Below, piece after piece: positions 25,395 through 32,364 of a stretch of 35,175 nt of DNA (position 1 is the stretch's first letter; each line of letters begins with the position of its first letter). A model generated the notes under the pieces. It was not told the DNA's origin and made no database searches. It saw only the letters and a list, made by a program, of their open reading frames with translations. The translations under genes were made by a program, and so were the position numbers. This DNA is from H2-BAC3 sp045863035. GTDB taxonomy: Bacteria > Bacteroidota > Ignavibacteria > Ignavibacteriales > Ignavibacteriaceae. Location of the stretch: positions 1 to 35,175 of the forward strand of contig BTUV01000021.1 of NCBI GenBank assembly GCA_045863035.1, given 5' to 3'.

Positions 25395-26190
25395 TAAAAT
25401 TGTAACAGTAGTACAGGCAAGAGTTGGCTCTTCGCGCCTGCCCTATAAAGTTATGCTATCACTGGCAGGGAAGCCACTGCTGCTCCGGATGCTCGAAAGG
25501 GTGAGAGCTGCAAAACTTACCGGTACCATTGTGGTTGCAACTACTGAACATCCAATTGATGATATTGTAGTAGAAACTGCACGCAGGGAGGGATATGAGA
25601 TATTTCGCGGAGACGAAAATGATGTTCTTTCGCGCCACTATCATGCAGCACGGCTTTTTGAGGCAGATACTGTGGTTAAAATCCCTTCGGATTGTCCGCT
25701 TATAGACCCTCACATTATCAACAGAGTAATACAGTTCTATATAGACCATATCGGGGATTATGATTACGTAAGCAATCTGCATCCGGCAACTTTCCCTGAC
25801 GGTAATGATGTTGAAATATTTTCATTAAGCGCACTTCAACGGGCATACAAAGAAGCAGTGCAGGATTTTGAAAGAGAGCATACTACACCATATATATGGG
25901 AACATCCGAATTTATTTAAAGTAGGAAATGTCTGCTGGGAAACAGGAGAAGATTTCTCGATGACGCACCGCTTCACCATTGATTATGAAGAAGACTACCT
26001 GTTTATCAGAAGCGTATATGATCATTTGTATCAGCGGAATCCGATGTTTGGTCTGTATGATATACTTCAGCTTCTCAGCCATGAACCGGAACTTTTGAAT
26101 CTTAACATCAAATTTAACGGCGTCAACTGGTACCGGCATCACCTTCATCAGTTAAAAACAGTAACTCCCCTTCAAACAAAAGTTATATAA
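25375..26190 (+). CDS. SpsF-type cytidylyltransferase (CMP-sugar-acid synthetase-like)
   Basis: 271 residues. Related to CMP-Kdo and CMP-sialate synthetases; family members activate acidic sugars with CTP. The nucleotide loop VVQARVGSSRLPYKVM has Arg16, Arg21 and Lys25 of the expected pattern. Next are SDCPLIDPHIIN, DGNDVEIFS and FTIDYEEDYLFIRSVYDHL. An AGGA lies just before the ATG and the start overlaps the small membrane protein by 20 bases. In this run it would be the activation step for the product of the NeuB-like synthase. Family call is secure; substrate is inference. Confidence 0.85.
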   Translation: MPNSSINKIVTVVQARVGSSRLPYKVMLSLAGKPLLLRMLERVRAAKLTGTIVVATTEHPIDDIVVETARREGYEIFRGDENDVLSRHYHAARLFEADTVVKIPSDCPLIDPHIINRVIQFYIDHIGDYDYVSNLHPATFPDGNDVEIFSLSALQRAYKEAVQDFEREHTTPYIWEHPNLFKVGNVCWETGEDFSMTHRFTIDYEEDYLFIRSVYDHLYQRNPMFGLYDILQLLSHEPELLNLNIKFNGVNWYRHHLHQLKTVTPLQTKVI

Positions 26191-26192
26191 AT

Positions 26193-27050
26193 ATGCATCA
26201 AGAAAATGTGACTAAATTAGAGCAGCTTTCGCTGAAAGTTCGCGAGGGTGTTATTCGTATGGCAACCAAAGGCGGCTGTTTTCTGGGTGCTTCTCTATCC
26301 TGTGTGGATATTATTGTGTATTTATACGAGAGAGTCCTCAATTTTGATTTTGCCAATCCTTCGATGCCGCAGCGGGATATTTTACTGCTGTCGAAGGGAC
26401 ATGATGTACCTGCGCTATACTCCTATTTTGCACAGAAGGGAATGATTGAACCGGAACGGCTGAATAATCATCTCCATACCAATGATGCAATATACTGGCA
26501 TCCAAACCGCGAAATTCCGGGAGTAGAGTTTTATTCAGGTTCACTCGGTCATCTTCTCTCAGTTGGAATGGGTATTGCCTATGATATGAAACTTACCGGT
26601 TCCTCTGCTAAGGTATATATTATTGCCGGTGACGGGGAACTGAATGAGGGCTCCATGTGGGAGGGAATGCTGGTTGCAAGCGCATTAAAACTTGATAATA
26701 TTGTACTGGTTGTGGACAGAAACTATTTTCAGGCAAATATTGGGACTGAAAATCTGATCCCGCTTGAACCGCTTCAGAAAAAATTTGAATCATTCGGCTG
26801 GAATGCGCAATCAGTCAATGGGCATAATTTTGAAGATCTGGAGGAAGCAATTGGTACTGTACTGGAGACTGAAGGGCTCCCCTCAGTTGTAATAGCTGAA
26901 ACTGTCCGCGGAAAGGGTGTCCCCGGCATCGAGAACAGGGCCGACCGTTGGTTTTGTAATTTTACAGAAGAAGAGATTACTTCCCTGCTTCATGAATTGC
27001 ACACCGGAGAGACCTCCAGAATTAATTCAGAAACTTTGGTGGTGCGTTAA
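26193..27050 (+). CDS. Transketolase N-terminal (ThDP-binding) subunit
   Basis: 285 residues. Carries the pyrophosphate-binding half of a split transketolase: SKGHDVPALY with His70, GSLGHLLSVGMGIA with His120, and the ThDP motif GDGELNEG...N (146-177). It covers only the first third of a full transketolase, and the pyrimidine domain is supplied by the next gene. Split transketolases transfer two-carbon ketol units; several are tied to secondary or surface-sugar pathways rather than the pentose phosphate cycle. Two bases separate it from both spsF and the partner subunit. Confidence 0.93.
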   Translation: MHQENVTKLEQLSLKVREGVIRMATKGGCFLGASLSCVDIIVYLYERVLNFDFANPSMPQRDILLLSKGHDVPALYSYFAQKGMIEPERLNNHLHTNDAIYWHPNREIPGVEFYSGSLGHLLSVGMGIAYDMKLTGSSAKVYIIAGDGELNEGSMWEGMLVASALKLDNIVLVVDRNYFQANIGTENLIPLEPLQKKFESFGWNAQSVNGHNFEDLEEAIGTVLETEGLPSVVIAETVRGKGVPGIENRADRWFCNFTEEEITSLLHELHTGETSRINSETLVVR

Positions 27051-27051
27051 T

Positions 27052-27969
27052 ATGGCGATGACCTACGAAAAATTCCTTTTACATCTCACTGAAACCGACG
27101 ACCGCTATTTGATAATGACTGCTGAAAACAGGGCAGCAATTCGAAACATCACTGAAGCCCTCGGCAATAAATTTATTGATACCGGTATTACCGAACAAAC
27201 CATGGTTGGTATGGCGGCAGGTCTGGCACTTCGCGGCCGGATTCCTGTTATTCATGCACTGGCAACCTTCCTCACCATGCGAGCTTTTGAATTCATTAGA
27301 ACAGATATTGGTATATCGGGTCTTCCTGTTAAAATCGTCGGCTCCGTCCCGGGTTTTCTTTCGGACGGTAACGGTCCCACTCATCAGGCAATTGAAGATA
27401 TCTCGCTTATGAGGGGAATACCTCCAATGAAAGTTTTCTGTCCTGCTGACTCGGATGATATGATTAAAGGGCTCCCGCAGGTATTAGGTTCCTTTTCCCC
27501 CTACTATATACGATTTAATAATCTGCCCTCAGAATATGAACATGATAAAAATTTTGCAGAGGGCAAGGCAGAGATTGTGAGCGAGGGCCAGGATGTCACT
27601 ATACTTACCTATGGCTTTATGTTCAGGGAGTGTCTTGAAGCGCAGCAGATTCTTCAGCAAATAGGAATAAAGACCGGGCTGGTGAATCTCAGGACTCTTA
27701 AACCGATTGATGAAGCATATATCCTTAATCTTTTTAATTCAACCGGGCTTATCGTGAGTGTTGAAGATCATTTTATAACCGGCGGGCTCTTTACGATTCT
27801 TTCAGAAATCGCACTCAGCAACAGAGTATCACCCCGTGTTGTTCCAATTGCCCTGCTGAACCACTGGTTCAAACCGGCACTACTGAACAGAGTATTAGAA
27901 TACGAAAAGATGAAAGGTTTCCAGATAGCTGAAAGAATTACAACTCTGCTGCGAGAGGAAACTACTTAA
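27052..27969 (+). CDS. Transketolase C-terminal (pyrimidine-binding) subunit
   Basis: 305 residues from the ATG at 27052. The open frame extends 45 codons upstream but would overlap the preceding gene deeply; this ATG follows its stop by 1 base. The pyrimidine domain has DTGITEQTMVGMAAGLA with the conserved catalytic Glu48, then GNGPTHQAIEDISLMRG and a C-terminal ligand domain with EDHFITGG. It forms the active site together with the N-terminal subunit. No third transketolase domain is lost, so the pair should be functional. Confidence 0.93.
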   Translation: MAMTYEKFLLHLTETDDRYLIMTAENRAAIRNITEALGNKFIDTGITEQTMVGMAAGLALRGRIPVIHALATFLTMRAFEFIRTDIGISGLPVKIVGSVPGFLSDGNGPTHQAIEDISLMRGIPPMKVFCPADSDDMIKGLPQVLGSFSPYYIRFNNLPSEYEHDKNFAEGKAEIVSEGQDVTILTYGFMFRECLEAQQILQQIGIKTGLVNLRTLKPIDEAYILNLFNSTGLIVSVEDHFITGGLFTILSEIALSNRVSPRVVPIALLNHWFKPALLNRVLEYEKMKGFQIAERITTLLREETT

Positions 27970-27986
27970 TAATTGCAAATAATACT

Positions 27987-29330
27987 ATGAACAAACCAGG
28001 ATTCGCAAACCAGTATCCCGAAATTACAAATTCTATCCGGCTTTTGGAACGGGCAAAAGGTCTAATACCGGCATATACACAAACTTTAGCCAAGGGACCC
28101 GGGCAATATGTAAGAGGCATTGCTCCTCATTATCTTAAACGGGGGAAGGGTGCCCGTGTATGGGATGTGGACGGTAACGAATATATTGATTACAATATGG
28201 CAATCGGACCCGTATCTCTCGGTTACGCATTTGAAGAAGTTGATAATGCTATTGTAAAGCAGCTTCATGATGGTATCACTTTTTCAATGATGCACGAACT
28301 GGAGGTTGAAGTAGCAGAACTGATTCGGGAAGTAATTCCTAATGCTGAGTCTGTTCGCTTCAGTAAAACGGGCGCAGACGTAACTTCCGCGGCAATAAGA
28401 CTGGCGAGGGCATTCACAAAAAAGAAGAAAATCCTTTGCTGCGGTTATCATGGATGGCATGACTGGTATATATCGGTAACTGACCGGAATCTCGGTATCC
28501 CTGATGAAGTGCAGAATCTGACTTACACGTTTAATTATAATGATCTTGAAAACCTGCTTGATTCCATTGACGATGAAACAGCAGCTGTGATTCTTGAACC
28601 CTTTGTCTTTGCCAAACCTGATAACGCTTATCTGAAGACTTTGCGCGATATTTGCACTGAACGGAATATTCTTCTGATTTTTGACGAAATGTGGACCGGC
28701 TTCAGAATTGCTGCCGGAGGTGCTCAGGAATATTTTGATGTTAAAGCTGATCTTGCCTGCTTCTCAAAAGCGATTGCAAACGGTATGCCCCTTTCCGTAT
28801 TATGCGGTAGAGCGGATATAATGAAACTTCTTGAAAAAGATGTGTTTTTCTTCACCACTTTTGGCGGTGAAACTCTTTCGCTTGCTGCCGCAAAGGCAAC
28901 TATTGAATACATCAGAACTCACAATGTTCCAAAAATACTCGAAATAAAAGGGACCTTGTTACAGGATGGTTATAATGATTTGTGTAATGAAACCGGCATT
29001 GATTATTCCTCCTGCACCGGATACCCCTGCCGAAGTATAATTTCATTCAATCATCCGGTTGTTCCTCCCCTGCTCGCCAAATCATACGTACAGCAGGAAC
29101 TTATTAAACATGGTATTATCTGGAGCGGATTTCATACCGTTTCTTATTCCCACACCGAAGAAGATATATCTCTGACCCTGATGATATACCGAAACGTACT
29201 TGAACAGCTTGATTACCATGTCCAAAGGGGTACTCTTCAGGAGGAATTAAAAGGAAAAGCAGTAGAACCGGTTTTCCGCCGCACAACAAATTTCAACACC
29301 AAGCCGTTACTGCAGAAAGCCGGAAAATGA
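27987..29330 (+). CDS. Glutamate-1-semialdehyde aminomutase-like class III PLP enzyme
   Basis: 447 residues. Fold-type I PLP enzyme with WDVDGNEYIDYNMAIGPVSLGY, GYHGWHDWY, LIFDEMWTGFR (Asp233 for the pyridine nitrogen) and FSKAIANGMPLSVLCGR (Lys261, the Schiff-base lysine). It resembles HemL, but at 447 residues and with this context it is more likely an aminotransferase or aminomutase on a sugar. Housekeeping tetrapyrrole synthesis is not indicated, since no hem gene is nearby. Seventeen bases after the transketolase, and a 4-base ATGA overlap with the SDR. A role on an aldehyde or keto sugar in the pathway is inference. Confidence 0.83.
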   Translation: MNKPGFANQYPEITNSIRLLERAKGLIPAYTQTLAKGPGQYVRGIAPHYLKRGKGARVWDVDGNEYIDYNMAIGPVSLGYAFEEVDNAIVKQLHDGITFSMMHELEVEVAELIREVIPNAESVRFSKTGADVTSAAIRLARAFTKKKKILCCGYHGWHDWYISVTDRNLGIPDEVQNLTYTFNYNDLENLLDSIDDETAAVILEPFVFAKPDNAYLKTLRDICTERNILLIFDEMWTGFRIAAGGAQEYFDVKADLACFSKAIANGMPLSVLCGRADIMKLLEKDVFFFTTFGGETLSLAAAKATIEYIRTHNVPKILEIKGTLLQDGYNDLCNETGIDYSSCTGYPCRSIISFNHPVVPPLLAKSYVQQELIKHGIIWSGFHTVSYSHTEEDISLTLMIYRNVLEQLDYHVQRGTLQEELKGKAVEPVFRRTTNFNTKPLLQKAGK

Positions 29331-30142
29331 AAAATATCAACCAACTGTATGATCTGACAGGTAAAATTGCCGTGGTTACCGGATCCGGAGGTCTTCTCGG
29401 TAAATATCATTGCCGTGCGCTTGCAGAAGCCGGTGCTACAGTGATTGCTACTGACCTTAATGAACAATCAGGAAAAGAGACAGCCGCGAAACTTGGTAAT
29501 AATTCTGCCTTCTTTAAGGCAGACATCACTCAGCCGGACTCTGTAAAAGCCCTCAGAAAGTTCATCCTCACTGAGTTTAAGACAATTGATATACTGGTTA
29601 ATAATGCCGCGATCAACGATAAAGTTGAAGGGAAAAAAGATATTGTTGAAGAATCAAAATTTGAGAACTTCCCTCTTCAATTGTGGCAAAATTCACTCAA
29701 CGTAAATCTAACCGGTTCATTTCTGTGCAGTAAATATCTCGGAGGTGAGATGGCAGCTAAGAAATCCGGTTCCATTATTAATATCGCTTCAACTTACGGA
29801 ATTGTTGCTCCCGACCAGTCATTATATATAGACAAAAAGGGAGCAAGACATTTTTACAAATCCCCCGCCTATCCTGTAACAAAAGCAGCCCTTATCTCCT
29901 TTACCAGATATCTCGCTGCATATTGGGGTGAAAAAGGTGTCAGGGTTAATACTCTTACGCCTGGCGGTGTCGAGAATTATCAGGAATCATTTTTTATTGA
30001 GAATTATGCAAAGAGAACACCTCTCGGCAGAATGGCAAAACCCTGGGACTACAAAGGTGCTTTGGTTTTTTTGGCGAGTGAAGCATCAGGATATATGACT
30101 GGAGCAAATCTGGTTATTGACGGAGGTTTTACGATATGGTAA
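29327..30142 (+). CDS. Short-chain dehydrogenase/reductase (sugar oxidoreductase candidate)
   Basis: 271 residues, classical SDR. Cofactor motif TGSGGLLG (18-25) with Asp43 at the end of strand 2 (ATDLNE), which favours NAD(H). NNAA at 92-95, catalytic Ser155 (IASTYG), and Tyr182 / Lys186 (YPVTK). About 10 extra residues (YIDKKGARHFYK) sit between Ser and Tyr, probably shaping a special substrate pocket. DGGFTIW at the C-terminus is typical. Oxidation or reduction of a pathway sugar is likely; the exact substrate is unknown. Coupled to both neighbours by overlaps. Confidence 0.88.
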   Translation: MKNINQLYDLTGKIAVVTGSGGLLGKYHCRALAEAGATVIATDLNEQSGKETAAKLGNNSAFFKADITQPDSVKALRKFILTEFKTIDILVNNAAINDKVEGKKDIVEESKFENFPLQLWQNSLNVNLTGSFLCSKYLGGEMAAKKSGSIINIASTYGIVAPDQSLYIDKKGARHFYKSPAYPVTKAALISFTRYLAAYWGEKGVRVNTLTPGGVENYQESFFIENYAKRTPLGRMAKPWDYKGALVFLASEASGYMTGANLVIDGGFTIW

Positions 30143-30684
30143 ATACTGCCTTAAAGGGAACTGATTTTCGTTTGTCTGAAAAAATAGCCCAGATTAAAGT
30201 GGTTATTACAGATAATGACGGAGTGCTTACTGATACCGGCGTTTACTATTCATCTGATGGTGAAGAGCTGAAAAGGTATTCTGTAAGAGACGGCATGGGC
30301 GTTGAACGACTGCGTACTCTGACCGGAATTGACACAATGATTATCACCGGCGAAAACTCTCCCTCGCTGGTTAAACGGGCTGAAAAACTGCGTATTAAAA
30401 ATTTATTTCTTAATGCCCGAAACAAAATTGAAGTTTTGCATCAGATCCTGAATGACTCTTACCTCTCGTATGAAAACTTTGCATATATAGGAGATGATTA
30501 TAATGACCTTGAGATTCTCAGTCTTGCCGGACTTTCCGGATGCCCTGCTGATGCTATGCTCGCTGTGAAAGCTCAGGTAGATTATATTTGCCATGCACCG
30601 GGCGGATTCGGTGCATTCAGGGAGTTTGCTGAACTTATTATTCATCACAAAACCACTAACAGGAATTTACCCTATGGCCTTTGA
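30136..30684 (+). CDS. KdsC-like HAD phosphatase (2-keto-3-deoxy sugar-acid phosphate phosphatase candidate)
   Basis: 182 residues, matching KdsC-type (170-190). HAD subfamily without a cap domain. Motif I is TDNDGVLTDT with Asp26 as nucleophile and Asp28 as acid/base, motif II ITGE, and motif IV GDDYNDLEIL (Asp120, Asp121, Asp124). YSVRDGMGVERL is family-specific. KdsC removes phosphate from Kdo-8-P; relatives act on Kdn-9-P. Next to a NeuB-like synthase, it suggests a phosphorylated ulosonate intermediate. Overlaps the SDR by 7 bases and the synthase by 11. Confidence 0.87.
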   Translation: MVNTALKGTDFRLSEKIAQIKVVITDNDGVLTDTGVYYSSDGEELKRYSVRDGMGVERLRTLTGIDTMIITGENSPSLVKRAEKLRIKNLFLNARNKIEVLHQILNDSYLSYENFAYIGDDYNDLEILSLAGLSGCPADAMLAVKAQVDYICHAPGGFGAFREFAELIIHHKTTNRNLPYGL

Positions 30685-31582
30685 ATTTAATAGGAACAGA
30701 TATATTGGTGATAGAACCGTCGGTGACGGTAAACCGGTTTTCATCATAGCAGAAATAGGCATTAACCACAATGGCTCCGTAGAAATCGCTAAAAAAATGA
30801 TTGACGGTGCAATCTTTGCTGGTTGTGATGCTGTCAAATTTCAGAAACGCACACCAGAAATCTGCGTACCGAGAGATCAGTGGGAGCTTGAGCGCGATAC
30901 TCCCTGGGGCCGGATTACTTACATCGAATACCGCCATAAAATGGAATTTACCAGGCAGCAGTTTGAAGAAATTGTTGACTATTGCAATTCTAAAAAAATT
31001 GTTTGGTTTGCCTCCTGTTGGGATGAATATGCGGTTGATTTTATTGAAGAGTTCAACCCTCTGACATATAAATTAGCATCCGCCTCACTTACGGACGCTG
31101 AACTCCTGTTAAAACATAAAACTCTGCGCAAGCCGGTAATTCTTTCTACCGGAATGTCAACTATTGAACAGATTGAACAGGCCGTAGAACTATTGGGCAC
31201 TGAGAATCTGCTTTTGGCGCATGCAACCTCTGCTTATCCGTGTAATCTGTCTGAGCTGAATCTGAAAATGATTACCACGCTCCGTGATTTTTACAGAGAT
31301 GTGCCGGTAGGTTATTCCGGTCATGAAACAGGTCTTGCCCCAACCTGGGCTGCTGTGGCTCTGGGAGCTTCATTTATTGAGCGTCATATTACGTTAGACC
31401 GCGCCATGTGGGGCACTGATCAGGCAGCTTCTGTTGAAGTGGTCGGATTTATGAAACTGGTTGCTAACATCAGAGATATTGAAAAATCTTTGGGTGACGG
31501 TATCAAAAAGATTTACCCGAGCGAAATGGGAGCATTGCAAAAGCTCCGCCGTGTTGATTCTCTCCTCCAATTTGCAGGATAA
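30674..31582 (+). CDS. Short NeuB-type PEP-condensing sugar-acid synthase without SAF domain
   Basis: 302 residues from the ATG at 30674; the frame extends 27 codons upstream, but only this start begins the domain after a short leader. The TIM barrel of sialic-acid synthase is complete: AEIGINHNG (26-34), KFQ, SCWDE, STGMS, AYP, GYSGHETG with metal His217, and ERHITLDR with metal His238. The usual GPDH becomes GTDQ (247-250). The protein stops after KIYPSEMGALQKLRR and lacks the C-terminal SAF (antifreeze-like) domain of NeuB/LegI/PseI. It should condense PEP with an aldose, possibly a phosphorylated one. TAATG junction with the next gene. Confidence 0.87.
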   Translation: MAFEFNRNRYIGDRTVGDGKPVFIIAEIGINHNGSVEIAKKMIDGAIFAGCDAVKFQKRTPEICVPRDQWELERDTPWGRITYIEYRHKMEFTRQQFEEIVDYCNSKKIVWFASCWDEYAVDFIEEFNPLTYKLASASLTDAELLLKHKTLRKPVILSTGMSTIEQIEQAVELLGTENLLLAHATSAYPCNLSELNLKMITTLRDFYRDVPVGYSGHETGLAPTWAAVALGASFIERHITLDRAMWGTDQAASVEVVGFMKLVANIRDIEKSLGDGIKKIYPSEMGALQKLRRVDSLLQFAG

Positions 31583-32364
31583 TGTATCCGATGCCCGAGA
31601 AGATACGGACATTCTCAATTCTCTTTGTTGTTGTTTCAGCCGTAATTATCATCTGGCTAGAAAAAAAATATCCATATACAAAAAATCAGAAATTTTTCCG
31701 TGATGGCTTCTGGGATGATTTTGTTTTTTATACTTTCATCCAGAGCTTCGCTCTCGGGCTGATTATCTCTGAACTGATCATCTATCTGGACACCACATCA
31801 GAGTTTTCACGCTTACAGATTATTTCCGGAATACCAGTCTGGGCTCAGTTCCTGTTTTTTCTGGTAACTCATGATTTATACATCTACTGGTTTCATCGCT
31901 GGCAGCACAACTCTCCTCTTCTTTGGAGAATTCATGAAGCACATCATTCAAACAAACAGATTGACTGGATTGCCGGTATGCGCTCTCATCCATTTGAAAT
32001 ACTGATAAATCAGACTATTGAATTTGCTCCCATCGTATTGCTTGGTGCAAATCCGGTTGTCGCATTGCTTAAAGGTGCTGTAGATGCTGTGTGGGGTATG
32101 TATATTCATTCAAATATTGATGTTAAAAGCGGTAAACTGCAGTATTTTATTAATGGTCCGGAGATGCACCGCTGGCATCATTCGGATGAAGATGATGCTC
32201 ACAACAAGAATTTTGCGACAAAATTGGCAATCTGGGACTGGCTATTCCGGACTCCCTATCTGCCGTCATTACGTAAGCCGTCTGTTTATGGACTCTCTGA
32301 TTCATCCTTTCCGTCCGGATACATTAAGCAGGTTATTTATGCATTCAGGAAAACGAACTTATGA
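31582..32364 (+). CDS. Membrane di-iron hydroxylase (fatty acid hydroxylase / sterol desaturase superfamily)
   Basis: 260 residues with about four hydrophobic segments (11-25, 48-70, 84-102, 145-175). The eight or more iron-binding His are in order: HDLYIYWFHRWQH (97-109), HEAHH (118-122), His136 in SHPFE, His176, and HRWHH (196-200) plus His207. Family members hydroxylate lipids at the membrane. OlsE, which hydroxylates the ornithine of ornithine lipids, belongs to this superfamily, and the next gene is an aminolipid-synthase candidate, so an OlsE-like role is a fair guess. Starts on the last base of the previous stop and overlaps the next gene by 4 bases. Confidence 0.85.
   Translation: MYPMPEKIRTFSILFVVVSAVIIIWLEKKYPYTKNQKFFRDGFWDDFVFYTFIQSFALGLIISELIIYLDTTSEFSRLQIISGIPVWAQFLFFLVTHDLYIYWFHRWQHNSPLLWRIHEAHHSNKQIDWIAGMRSHPFEILINQTIEFAPIVLLGANPVVALLKGAVDAVWGMYIHSNIDVKSGKLQYFINGPEMHRWHHSDEDDAHNKNFATKLAIWDWLFRTPYLPSLRKPSVYGLSDSSFPSGYIKQVIYAFRKTNL

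Noticed and set aside
26917..27051. 45-codon upstream extension of the transketolase C-terminal subunit
   Set aside because: It overlaps the N-terminal subunit in another frame and its residues do not resemble the family; the ATG at 27052 is right after the upstream stop.
27987..29330. Housekeeping hemL (tetrapyrrole) assignment
   Set aside because: Motifs only show the class III PLP family; neighbours are sugar genes and no heme gene is present.
30593..30673. 27-codon upstream extension of the NeuB-like synthase
   Set aside because: It would overlap the phosphatase gene by about 90 bases; the ATG at 30674 matches the family N-terminus.
24151..31582. Standard Neu5Ac, legionaminate or pseudaminate locus
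   Set aside because: The required precursor enzymes (NeuC-like epimerase, PseB/C, LegB/C and similar) are absent, and the synthase lacks the SAF domain.
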